Assembly (NCBI RefSeq): GCF_014647675.1
Contig: NZ_BMPQ01000005.1
Span: 179,340 to 243,339 of the forward strand
Direction: 5' to 3'
DNA length: 64,000 bases
Source of the DNA: Streptomyces flaveus
GTDB taxonomy: Bacteria; Actinomycetota; Actinomycetes; Streptomycetales; Streptomycetaceae
The position numbers and the translations under genes were made by a program. Under the pieces are notes generated by a model. It ran no database searches and was not told where the DNA came from. It worked only from the letters and a program-made list of their open reading frames with translations. Shown piece after piece: positions 25,857 through 33,407 of this stretch (position 1 is its first letter; every line of letters begins with the position of its first letter).

Positions 25857-27170
25857 TCACGCGGGCACGTGCACCGTCTCCACCCGGCTCGCGACCAGCC
25901 GTTCGCGCTCGCGGCGGGCGGCCTGGCGGCGCAGGCGGAGGATCTGGCCGAGGCCCAGCGCCTGGAGCACGAACACCGTGGAGAAGGCGATGCCGTAGTC
26001 GTCACCGGTGGCGTCCAGCAGCGCACCGATCGCGAACAGCGTCGTCATCGAGGCGACGAAACCGCCCATGTTGGTGATTCCGGAGGCCGTGCCCTGACGC
26101 TCGGGCGGATTCGCGGGGCGAGCGAAGTCGAAGCCGATCATCGAGGCGGGACCGCAGGCGCCGAGCACCGTGCAGAGCACGATCAGCAGCCACATCGGGG
26201 CATGGTCGGCGGGGTACGCGAGCGTGGCGGCCCAGACGGCCGCCGTCGACAGCACCGTGCCGAGCGCCAGCGGAAGCCGTGCCGCGTGGTGCCGGGCGAC
26301 GATCTGCCCGTACACCAGGCCGATGGCCATGTTGGAGAGCACGACCAGCGTCAGCAGCTCACCGGCCGTCGCCCGCGAAAGACCCTGCGCCTCGACGAGG
26401 AACGGCAGGCCCCACAGCAGCAGGAACACCATCGCCGGGAACTGCGTGGTGAAGTGCACCCACAGCCCCAGCCGCGTCCCGGGCTCCCGCCAGGACGCGG
26501 CGATCTGCCGGCGCACGTACGCGGCGCCGTAGTGCGGGAACGGCTCCGGCTCGTGTCCCTCGGGGTGGTCCTTGAGGAACAGCAGCATGAGTACGAGGAC
26601 GAGGACGCCCGCGAGCGAGCTGCCCGCGAAGGCCGCGGTCCAGCCGACGCCGTGCAGCAGCCGGGCCAGGACGAGCGTCGAGACGAGGTTGCCCGCCATG
26701 CCCACCAGGCCCGCCATCTGCGCGACCATCGGGCCGCGCCGGGCCGGGAACCAGCGTGCGCCGAGCCGCAGCACGCTGATGAACGTCATCGCGTCACCGC
26801 AGCCGAGCAGCGCGCGAGCGGCCAGCGCCATCCCGTACGAGGGCGAGAAGGCGAAGCCCAGCTGACCTGCCGTGAACAGGACCACGCCGATGGTCAGCAC
26901 CTTCTTGGTGCCGAGCCGGTCCACCAGCAGGCCGACGGGTATCTGCATGCCCGCGTAGACGAGGAGCTGGAGGATCGAGAAGGTGGACAGCGCGGAGGCG
27001 CCCACGTCGAAGCGGTCGGCGGCGTCGAGTCCGGCCACTCCCAGGGACGTACGGAAGATGACCGCGACGAAGTAGACGGCGACGCCGACGGACCAGACGA
27101 GGACGGCGCGGCGGCCGCCGGGCGGATCGCCGGGGAGGACCGCGGTCCTGGAGCCTCCCGCGGCGGTCAT
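25857..27170 (-). CDS. Major facilitator superfamily transporter
   Basis: 437 residues with about twelve hydrophobic segments. The MFS signature after helix 2 is visible (GLLVDRLGTKKVLTIG). A central cytoplasmic loop of about 25 residues (KDHPEGHEPEPFPHYG) separates the halves. ATG 27170 overlaps the stop of the GntR regulator (ATGA), so the regulator and transporter are one operon. That arrangement suggests the GntR ligand is the transported metabolite, perhaps a carboxylate, but the sequence does not fix it. Confidence 0.88.
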   Translation of the reverse strand: MTAAGGSRTAVLPGDPPGGRRAVLVWSVGVAVYFVAVIFRTSLGVAGLDAADRFDVGASALSTFSILQLLVYAGMQIPVGLLVDRLGTKKVLTIGVVLFTAGQLGFAFSPSYGMALAARALLGCGDAMTFISVLRLGARWFPARRGPMVAQMAGLVGMAGNLVSTLVLARLLHGVGWTAAFAGSSLAGVLVLVLMLLFLKDHPEGHEPEPFPHYGAAYVRRQIAASWREPGTRLGLWVHFTTQFPAMVFLLLWGLPFLVEAQGLSRATAGELLTLVVLSNMAIGLVYGQIVARHHAARLPLALGTVLSTAAVWAATLAYPADHAPMWLLIVLCTVLGACGPASMIGFDFARPANPPERQGTASGITNMGGFVASMTTLFAIGALLDATGDDYGIAFSTVFVLQALGLGQILRLRRQAARRERERLVASRVETVHVPA

Positions 27171-27868
27171 CGGACGTCACCCCGCGCGAGGCTGGAGAAC
27201 CAGCTGACGTGCCGGTGGACGTGGTCGACGGCCGCCTCCGCGTCACCGGAGCGCAGCGCTTCGAGGATCTCGCGGTGCTCGGTGAGCGTCTTGGTGACGC
27301 GGTCGGGGTGGGCGTGCATGACGGCGACGCCCATGCGCAACTGCCGGTCGCGGAGCTGGTCGTAGAGCCGCGAGAGGATGGCGTTCCCCCCACTGCGGAC
27401 GATCTCGGCGTGGAAGCAGCGGTCGGTGACGGCGGCTGCCGCCAGGTCACCGGCCTCGGCCTGCTCCCGCTGCTTCTCCAAGAGCTGCGTCAGGCGCTCG
27501 ATGAGCGCGGGCGAGGCCGGCACCGCCTTGCGGATCGCATGCTCCTCGACGAGCTGCCGGGTCTCCACGACATCGGCGATCTCCTGCGCGGAGACGGGCA
27601 GGACCAGCGCGCCCTTCTTCGGGTAGAGCTTGATCAGCCCCTCGACCTCGAGCTTCAGCAGCGCCTCGCGAACGGGGGTTCGTGACACCCCGACCGCCTC
27701 GGCCAGCTCGCCCTCGGTGAGCAGCGTCCCACCCTCGTACCGGCGCTCCAGGACGCCCTGCTTGACGTGGGCGTAGACGCGTTCGGCGGCGGGGGGTTGT
27801 TTGGCGGGTGGCTGCTTGGCTGGTCCTGACGCGGTTTCGGTCGAGGTCGGGGAGGGCGCTGCAGGCAT
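27167..27868 (-). CDS. GntR family regulator (FadR/FCD subfamily)
   Basis: 233 residues from ATG 27868; the frame extends ten codons further upstream to a weaker start. The N-terminal winged HTH (about 30-95) has LTEGELAEAVGVSRTPVREAL. The C-terminal helical FCD ligand domain (about 105-225) keeps metal-binding residues (RCFHAEIV; THEHREI-like TEHREIL). A TATGCT element eleven bases before the ATG could be the -10 box, giving a very short leader. It probably regulates itself and the coupled transporter. Confidence 0.88.
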   Translation of the reverse strand: MPAAPSPTSTETASGPAKQPPAKQPPAAERVYAHVKQGVLERRYEGGTLLTEGELAEAVGVSRTPVREALLKLEVEGLIKLYPKKGALVLPVSAQEIADVVETRQLVEEHAIRKAVPASPALIERLTQLLEKQREQAEAGDLAAAAVTDRCFHAEIVRSGGNAILSRLYDQLRDRQLRMGVAVMHAHPDRVTKTLTEHREILEALRSGDAEAAVDHVHRHVSWFSSLARGDVR

Positions 27869-28071
27869 GCGCACAGCATAGATACAACACGTACGCATCG
27901 TCGCGGGCCGTCCAGGATGCGGACGTGTGGCATCAATGAGGACCCCGCCCTACGAGCGGTACATCCATCTGTGCTACTTACGTGTCATACGTGTCGCAGG
28001 AGACGGCGACTCGCTCAAGCGACCGCCCATTCAGGGCATTTGAGGCACTCAACGCAATCGGGGTACTCGAC

Positions 28072-28971
28072 TTGAAAACCGGCATCAAGGACGTACGGTT
28101 CCGCAGAGCTGCCGCCGTGGTCATGACCACCGGAGCCATGTTCGCGACCGGAGCACTCACCGCGGCGCCCGCGACGGCCCTCACCGCGCCCACGATCGCC
28201 GCCAAGGGCGGCTACGTGATGAACAACGGCACGGCCAGGACGCTCTACACGAAGGCCGCGGACACCCGCCGCTCCACCGGCTCCACCACGAAGATCATGA
28301 CCGCGAAGGTCGTACTGTCGCAGCCGAACCTCAACCTGGACGCCAAGGTCACGGTCCAGAAGGCGTACAGCGACTACATCGTCCAGAACAACTGGGCCTC
28401 GAACGCCAAGCTGATCGTCGGCGACAAGGTCACGGTCCGTCAGCTGCTGTACGGGCTGATGCTGCCGTCCGGCTGCGACGCCGCGTATGCGCTCGCCGAC
28501 AAGTTCGGCTCCGGCTCGACGCGGGCCGCCCGCGTGAAGTCGTTCATCGGCAAGATGAACAAGCAGGCCAGGGACCTCGGCCTGGCGAACACTCACTTCG
28601 ACTCGTTCGACGGCATCGGCAGGGGCGCGAACTACTCCACGCCGCGCGACTTGACGAAGATCGCCAGCAGCGCGATGAAGAACTCCACGTTCCGCTCGAT
28701 CGTCAAGACGAAGAAGTACACGGCGAAGACGACCACGAGGACCGGCGGCACCCGCACGATGGCGCCGTGGACGAACACGAACCCCCTCCTCGGCACCTAC
28801 ACCGGCGCCATCGGCGTCAAGACCGGCTCCGGCCCGGAGGCCAAGTACTGCCTGGTCTTCGCCGCCACCCGCAACGGCAAGACGGTCATCGGCACGGTGC
28901 TGGCGTCGACTTCGTCGACGAGCCGCGCATCGGACGCGAAGAAGATGATGGATTACGCGTTCAGGCGATAG
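28072..28971 (+). CDS. D-alanyl-D-alanine carboxypeptidase/transpeptidase, Streptomyces K15 type (S11)
   Basis: 299 residues if the TTG at 28072 is the start; this begins a signal peptide (basic KDVRFRR, hydrophobic core, PATA cleavage) and leaves a 262-residue mature protein. The frame is open to GTG 27982, which would add 30 non-signal-like residues. Penicillin-binding motifs are STTK, SGC and KTG. The Cys in place of Asn in the SxN motif is the hallmark of the K15 DD-transpeptidase, and the flanking sequence (KIMTAKVVLSQPNLNLDAK, YGLMLPSGCDAAYALAD) agrees. It trims or crosslinks peptidoglycan stem peptides outside the membrane. Confidence 0.9.
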   Translation: MKTGIKDVRFRRAAAVVMTTGAMFATGALTAAPATALTAPTIAAKGGYVMNNGTARTLYTKAADTRRSTGSTTKIMTAKVVLSQPNLNLDAKVTVQKAYSDYIVQNNWASNAKLIVGDKVTVRQLLYGLMLPSGCDAAYALADKFGSGSTRAARVKSFIGKMNKQARDLGLANTHFDSFDGIGRGANYSTPRDLTKIASSAMKNSTFRSIVKTKKYTAKTTTRTGGTRTMAPWTNTNPLLGTYTGAIGVKTGSGPEAKYCLVFAATRNGKTVIGTVLASTSSTSRASDAKKMMDYAFRR

Positions 28972-29021
28972 AGCGCCCTTGGAGGCTGACGTCAGAGCGT
29001 CGGCTCCAGAAGAGGTACGAC

Positions 29022-29067
29022 GGAGAAGGCCCGCCGGCGCCTGCACGGCATGCTGCGGGCCCTCTCC
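29022..29067 (+). terminator. Terminator of the DD-peptidase gene
   Basis: GGAGAAGGCCCGC and GCGGGCCCTCTCC pair (one mismatch) across a 20-base loop, 50 bases after the stop. Confidence 0.7.
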
Positions 29068-29121
29068 GAACCCCGGCACCGGCCGGCGGCGCCGGGGCCA
29101 CCCGTTTCTGAACGCAGGCAC

Positions 29122-29300
29122 TCACGCAGGGCGGGGCGGAACGGCGTGAAGCTCCACCGGGATGTTCACGGGCTCACCGCCCCGGCCAGGGGACACGGAG
29201 ATCCGAGCGGCGATCTCCACCGCCCGTTCCAGGCCGCCGACCTCGATCACCCGGTATCCGACCAGGAGCTGTTCGTCCGGTCGGTACGGCCCCTGGCAAA
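29122..29300 (-). pseudogene. YCII-related (DGPF) domain remnant
   Basis: A minus-strand frame reads YRVIEVGGLERAVEIAARI, then GGEPVNIPVELHAV, which matches the C-terminal half of YCII/DGPF-domain proteins. The N-terminal half is missing; the reading frame opens inside the neighbouring terminator hairpin, so no start or ribosome site exists. The fragment fills the gap between the DD-peptidase and bkd terminators. Confidence 0.6.
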
Positions 29301-29333
29301 AGGGGCGCCGCAATCCGAACTTGCGGCGCCCCC
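29301..29333 (-). terminator. Rho-independent terminator of the first bkd operon
   Basis: AGGGGCGCCGCAA and TTGCGGCGCCCC form a 12-13 bp stem with a 7-base loop. On the minus strand it is followed by TTTTGCC. It lies 30 bases after the E2 stop. Confidence 0.9.
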
Positions 29334-29363
29334 TTCATCGTTGGACCTACCCGGTCGACAGCC

Positions 29364-30827
29364 TCACGCCCAAGTGATCAGCCGCTTCGGCTGCTCCAGG
29401 ATCGCCGCCACATCCGCCAGCACCTTGGAGCCCAGTTCGCCGTCCACCAGGCGGTGGTCGAAGCTGAGCGCCAGCGTGGTGACCTGGCGGGGCTTCACCT
29501 TGCCCTTGTGGACCCACGGCTGGAGCTTGATGGTGCCGACGGCGAGGATCGCGGACTCGCCAGGGTTGAGGAGCGGCGTGCCCGTGTCGACGCCGAAGAC
29601 TCCGACGTTCGTGATCGTGACCGTGCCGCCCTGCATGGCAGCGGGGGATGTCCTGCCCTCGCGGGCTGTTGACACCAACTCGCCGAGTGCCTGCGCCAGT
29701 TCGGGCAGGGTCTTGGTGTGGGCATCCTTGATGTTCGGGACGATCAGGCCGCGGGGGGTGGCCGCCGCGATGCCCAGGTTCACGTAGTGCTTGAGGACGA
29801 TCTCCTGGTTCGCCTCGTCCCAGGACGCGTTCACCTCGGGGTTCCGCTTGATCGCCACCAGGAGGGCCTTGGCGATGAGCAGGAGGGGGTTCACGCGTAG
29901 GCCCGCGAGGTCCTTGTCCTGCTTGAGCTCCTCGATGAGCTTCATCGTGCGGGTCACGTCGACCGTCACGAACTCCGTGACATGCGGCGCCGTGAACGCC
30001 GAGTCGATCATCGCGGTCGCCGTGGCCTTGCGGACGCCCTTGATGGGGATACGGGTCTCCCGGGCGCCCTCGTGCGACACCGCCGCCGGTGCCTGCGCCG
30101 GCGATGGAGCGGCTACGGGAGTCTGCACCGGCTCGGGAGCCGGGGGCGCCGACGCCGCGTACACGTCCTCGCGCGTGATGACCCCGTCCGGACCGGACGG
30201 GGTGACCGTCGCCAGGTCCACACCCAGATCCTTGGCCAGCTTGCGCACCGGGGGCTTCGCCAGAGGACGGCCCACCGGAGACCGGCGGTCCACAGGACTC
30301 GTGTGCCCGTTCAGCTCACCCTGGACCGCAGCCGCCGCCTCGGGCTGCTGGGCCCGGGCCGGGGCCTGGGCTTGGGCCTGCTGAACCGGAACCCCCTTAC
30401 GGGGACGCCGCTTCGTCGACGCCTCGGCCACGCCGTACCCGACCAGGACCGGCTTGCGCCCCTCGGGCTTCGGCGCTTGTGGTGCGGCCGGAGCCGGAGT
30501 CTCGGCAGGCGTCTCGGGCTCCGCGACCGAAGGAGCACCACCGGCCCCACCGGCCCCGGCATCCCCACCGCCCTCGTCGACCGTGATGATCGCCGTGCCC
30601 ACGTCGACCGTCGTCCCCTCGGGGAAGCGAAGCTCCCGCACCACCCCGTTGTACGGAATCGGCAGCTCGACGGCCGCCTTCGCCGTCTCGACCTCGCAGA
30701 CCACCTGCCCGTCCGTGACAGTGTCACCGGGCTGGACGTACCACTTGAGGATCTCGGCTTCGGTGAGTCCCTCGCCCACGTCGGGCATCTTGAACTCCCG
30801 CACGGACGCTTCCGTCATCGTCGTCAC
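29364..30827 (-). CDS. bkdC: Branched-chain alpha-keto acid dehydrogenase E2 (dihydrolipoyl acyltransferase), set 1
   Basis: 487 residues from GTG 30827, which has GGAG six bases upstream; ATG 30818 is an alternative. An N-terminal lipoyl domain (about 8-85) carries the lipoyl Lys in VETAKAAVE. A long Ala/Pro linker, a peripheral subunit-binding domain (VRKLAKDLGVDLATVTPSG, about 200-235) and the acyltransferase core with SFDHRLVDG near the end follow. It accepts the acyl group from E1 and passes it to CoA, supplying isobutyryl-, isovaleryl- and 2-methylbutyryl-CoA for catabolism and branched fatty acid starters. Last gene of the A-B-C operon. Confidence 0.93.
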   Translation of the reverse strand: MTTMTEASVREFKMPDVGEGLTEAEILKWYVQPGDTVTDGQVVCEVETAKAAVELPIPYNGVVRELRFPEGTTVDVGTAIITVDEGGGDAGAGGAGGAPSVAEPETPAETPAPAAPQAPKPEGRKPVLVGYGVAEASTKRRPRKGVPVQQAQAQAPARAQQPEAAAAVQGELNGHTSPVDRRSPVGRPLAKPPVRKLAKDLGVDLATVTPSGPDGVITREDVYAASAPPAPEPVQTPVAAPSPAQAPAAVSHEGARETRIPIKGVRKATATAMIDSAFTAPHVTEFVTVDVTRTMKLIEELKQDKDLAGLRVNPLLLIAKALLVAIKRNPEVNASWDEANQEIVLKHYVNLGIAAATPRGLIVPNIKDAHTKTLPELAQALGELVSTAREGRTSPAAMQGGTVTITNVGVFGVDTGTPLLNPGESAILAVGTIKLQPWVHKGKVKPRQVTTLALSFDHRLVDGELGSKVLADVAAILEQPKRLITWA

Positions 30828-30837
30828 GACCCTCTCC

Positions 30838-31818
30838 TCAGTACGCCAGCGAGCGGTCGACGGCATCGAGCACCCGGTCCAGGCCCGGCAGGTACTCGTC
30901 CTCCAGGCGCGCCGGCGGATACGGGGCGTGGTAGCCGCCGACCCTCAGGACGGGTGCCTCCAGGTGGTAGAAGCACCGCTCCGTGATGCGCGCGGCGATC
31001 TCCGCACCGGAGCCGAAGAACACCGGGGCCTCGTGGACCACGACCAGGCGGCCGGTCTTCTGGACCGAGGCCTGGACGGTGTCGAAGTCGATCGGCGAGA
31101 CCGAGCGCAGGTCCAGGACCTCCAGCGACTTGCCCTCCTCCTGGGCGGCGTTCGCGACCTCCTGGCAGACCTTCACCATCGGGCCGTACGCGGCCAGCGT
31201 CAGGTCGCTGCCTTCGCGCACCACACGAGCCTTGTGCAGCGGCCCGGGGATCGCCTCGGGGTCGACCTCGGCCTTGTCCCAGTAGCGCCGCTTGGGCTCG
31301 AAGAAGATCACCGGGTCGTCGCTGTGGACGGCCTGCTGCATCATCCAGTAGGCATCGCTCGCGTTCGACGGCGAGACCACCTTCAGGCCCGCCACATGCG
31401 CGAACAGCGCCTCCGGGGACTCGGAGTGGTGCTCGACGGCGCCGATTCCGCCGCCGTACGGAATGCGGATGACGACCGGCAGCTTGATCTTGCCGAGCGC
31501 TCGCGCGTGCATCTTCGCGAGCTGCGTGACGATCTGGTCGTACGCGGGGAAGACGAAGCCGTCGAACTGGATCTCCACCACCGGGCGGTATCCGCGCAGT
31601 GCGAGGCCGATCGCCGTGCCGACGATGCCCGACTCGGCGAGCGGGGTGTCGATGACCCGGTCCTCGCCGAAGTCCTTCTGCAGCCCGTCGGTGACCCGGA
31701 AGACACCGCCGAGCTTGCCTACGTCCTCGCCCATGATCAGGACCTTGGGGTCGGCGTCGAGGGCCGTACGCAGCGATTCGTTGATCGCCTTGGCCAACGC
31801 CATCTTTTCTGCCGCCAT
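30838..31818 (-). CDS. bkdB: Branched-chain alpha-keto acid dehydrogenase E1 beta, set 1
   Basis: 326 residues, usual E1-beta length. Transketolase pyrimidine-binding domain with MGEDVGKLGGVFRVTDGL and PYGGGIGAVEHHSES, then the C-terminal transketolase domain. It forms the alpha2beta2 decarboxylase with the product of the upstream gene, using thiamine diphosphate. The stop lies 10 bases before the E2 GTG, and the gap is the E2 ribosome site. Only two bases separate it from the E1-alpha stop. Confidence 0.93.
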   Translation of the reverse strand: MAAEKMALAKAINESLRTALDADPKVLIMGEDVGKLGGVFRVTDGLQKDFGEDRVIDTPLAESGIVGTAIGLALRGYRPVVEIQFDGFVFPAYDQIVTQLAKMHARALGKIKLPVVIRIPYGGGIGAVEHHSESPEALFAHVAGLKVVSPSNASDAYWMMQQAVHSDDPVIFFEPKRRYWDKAEVDPEAIPGPLHKARVVREGSDLTLAAYGPMVKVCQEVANAAQEEGKSLEVLDLRSVSPIDFDTVQASVQKTGRLVVVHEAPVFFGSGAEIAARITERCFYHLEAPVLRVGGYHAPYPPARLEDEYLPGLDRVLDAVDRSLAY

Positions 31819-31820
31819 CG

Positions 31821-32987
31821 CTACTCGCCCTCCCCTTCCGTAACGAACGACGCCTGGTAGGCGGCGAACTGGGCCCGCTCCTCGTCGACGAGCGCGTGCC
31901 CGTCCGCGTACACGTTCTCGAAGATGGCGAAGTGGTCCGGGTCCGGCATGGCACGTACCACTTCGCGCACTCGCCTGCCCAACGCCTCGCTCTCGGCTTC
32001 GAGTTCCCCGAAAAACCCCTCATTCGTGTCAGTTTCGGACGCTAGATAGCTGCGCAGGCGCTGGATCGGGTCCTTCGCCTCCCAGGAAAGCCGCTCGTCG
32101 TCGTGCCGATAGCGGCTCGGGTCGTCGGAGGTGGTGTGCGCGCCCATGCGGTACGTGAACGCCTCGACGAGCGTGGGTCCCTCGCCCCTGCGGGCCCGCT
32201 CCAGGGCCCACTTGGTGACGGCCAGGCAGGCCAGTACGTCATTGCCGTCGACGCGTACGCCCGGGAAGCCGTAGCCCTGCGCGCGCTGGTAGAGCGGGAC
32301 GCGGGTCTGCTTCTCGGTGGGCTCGGAGATCGCCCACTGGTTGTTCTGGCAGAAGAACACCACGGGGGCGTTGTAGACCGCGGAGAAGGTGAACGATTCG
32401 GCGACATCGCCCTGGCTGGAGGCGCCGTCTCCGAAGTACGCGATCACGGCCGAGTCCGCGCCGTCCTTGGCCACACCCATCGCGTAGCCGGTGGCGTGCA
32501 GGGTCTGCGAGCCGATGACGATCGTGTAGAGGTGGAAGTTGTTGCTGTTGGGATCCCAGCCGCCGTTGTTCACGCCGCGGAACATGCCGAGCAGATTGGT
32601 CGGGTCGACGCCGCGGCACCAGGCGACGCCGTGCTCGCGGTAGGTCGGGAAGACGTAGTCGTCGTCGCGCAGGGCCCGCCCGGAGCCGATCTGGGCGGCC
32701 TCCTGGCCGAGCAGCGAGGCCCACAGGCCCAGCTCGCCCTGGCGCTGCAGCGAGGTCGCCTCGGCGTCGAAGCGGCGGGTGAGCACCATGTCGCGGTACA
32801 GACCACGCAGCTCTTCGGGGGTGATGTCGGCGACGTACGGGTCGTACTCGGCGTGCTTGACGCGCTTGCCCTCCGGCGTCAGCAGCTGCACGAGCTCGGT
32901 GCTCGGGCTCGGTGGCTTCTTGGCGCTGGTGCGTTTCGTACCGGCGCTGCGTCGCGGCTTGCGCGCGGCAGTGCTCTCCACGGTCAC
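31821..32987 (-). CDS. bkdA: Branched-chain alpha-keto acid dehydrogenase E1 alpha, set 1
   Basis: 388 residues from GTG 32987 with GGAGGAG five bases upstream; the open frame continues to 33146 without coding character. A Lys/Arg/Ser/Pro-rich leader of about 30 residues precedes the E1-alpha dehydrogenase domain. The thiamine diphosphate motif is GDGASSQGD through CQNNQWAIS, and the phosphorylation-loop region SDDPSRYR is present. First gene of the operon; promoter expected in the 32988-33407 gap. Confidence 0.93.
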   Translation of the reverse strand: MTVESTAARKPRRSAGTKRTSAKKPPSPSTELVQLLTPEGKRVKHAEYDPYVADITPEELRGLYRDMVLTRRFDAEATSLQRQGELGLWASLLGQEAAQIGSGRALRDDDYVFPTYREHGVAWCRGVDPTNLLGMFRGVNNGGWDPNSNNFHLYTIVIGSQTLHATGYAMGVAKDGADSAVIAYFGDGASSQGDVAESFTFSAVYNAPVVFFCQNNQWAISEPTEKQTRVPLYQRAQGYGFPGVRVDGNDVLACLAVTKWALERARRGEGPTLVEAFTYRMGAHTTSDDPSRYRHDDERLSWEAKDPIQRLRSYLASETDTNEGFFGELEAESEALGRRVREVVRAMPDPDHFAIFENVYADGHALVDEERAQFAAYQASFVTEGEGE

Positions 32988-33180
32988 GTGTGCTCCTCCG
33001 TCGGTCCGGCCCCCCGGGATTGCCGGGTGACCAGTGCGGCTCGCCTGTTCCGGTACCCGTGCACGGGTAGGTGCCCTCGGCCGGGAACAGGCGTGACAGG
33101 TGCCCCGGCGAGCGCCCTGCAACAGGCACGTTACCCAGTGCCCCACACCTGTGGGAAACCCCTCCTGACCTGCATTTTTG

Positions 33181-33194
33181 CTTGGATATCCAAG
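33181..33194. promoter_or_regulatory. 14-bp palindrome upstream of bkdA (set 1)
   Basis: CTTGGATATCCAAG is a perfect palindrome in the AT-richest part of the 420-base gap 32988-33407, 194 bases upstream of the bkdA GTG. It is a candidate operator, possibly for an Lrp/AsnC- or other dimeric regulator. The rest of the gap holds GC-rich direct repeats and the hairpin at 33361-33374. Confidence 0.5.
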
Positions 33195-33360
33195 TAACCT
33201 CTGGTTCGGATTTCCTCACAGTTCGCGCAGGTCGGGAACAGCCGCTGGTCACAGCCTTGCAGGGGGCCGGAACACCGGCACGTTATCCCGGTCACCCTGG
33301 GGACGGGAAGAGTTCGCCTCGGTGGAGCAGTGAGTCCGGCAAACGGCACGCGCGCGTGGA

Positions 33361-33374
33361 GCCCGTTTTCGGGC
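33361..33374 (-). terminator. Short hairpin after the minus-strand kinase gene
   Basis: GCCCG-TTTT-CGGGC, flanked on both sides by direct copies of GCACGCGCGCGTGGAG (33346 and 33376). It lies 34 bases past the kinase stop. Weak as a terminator on its own; the flanking repeats could extend the structure. Confidence 0.4.
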
Positions 33375-33407
33375 CGCACGCGCGCGTGGAGGGTGCTTCG
33401 GGATCGG

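Noticed and set aside
33346..33391. Frequent CACGCGCGCGTG-like palindromes, here in two copies
   Set aside because: CG-alternating strings occur in many genes in this window (for example near 43560, 47614, 52810) and are expected at this GC content; no regular spacing was seen.
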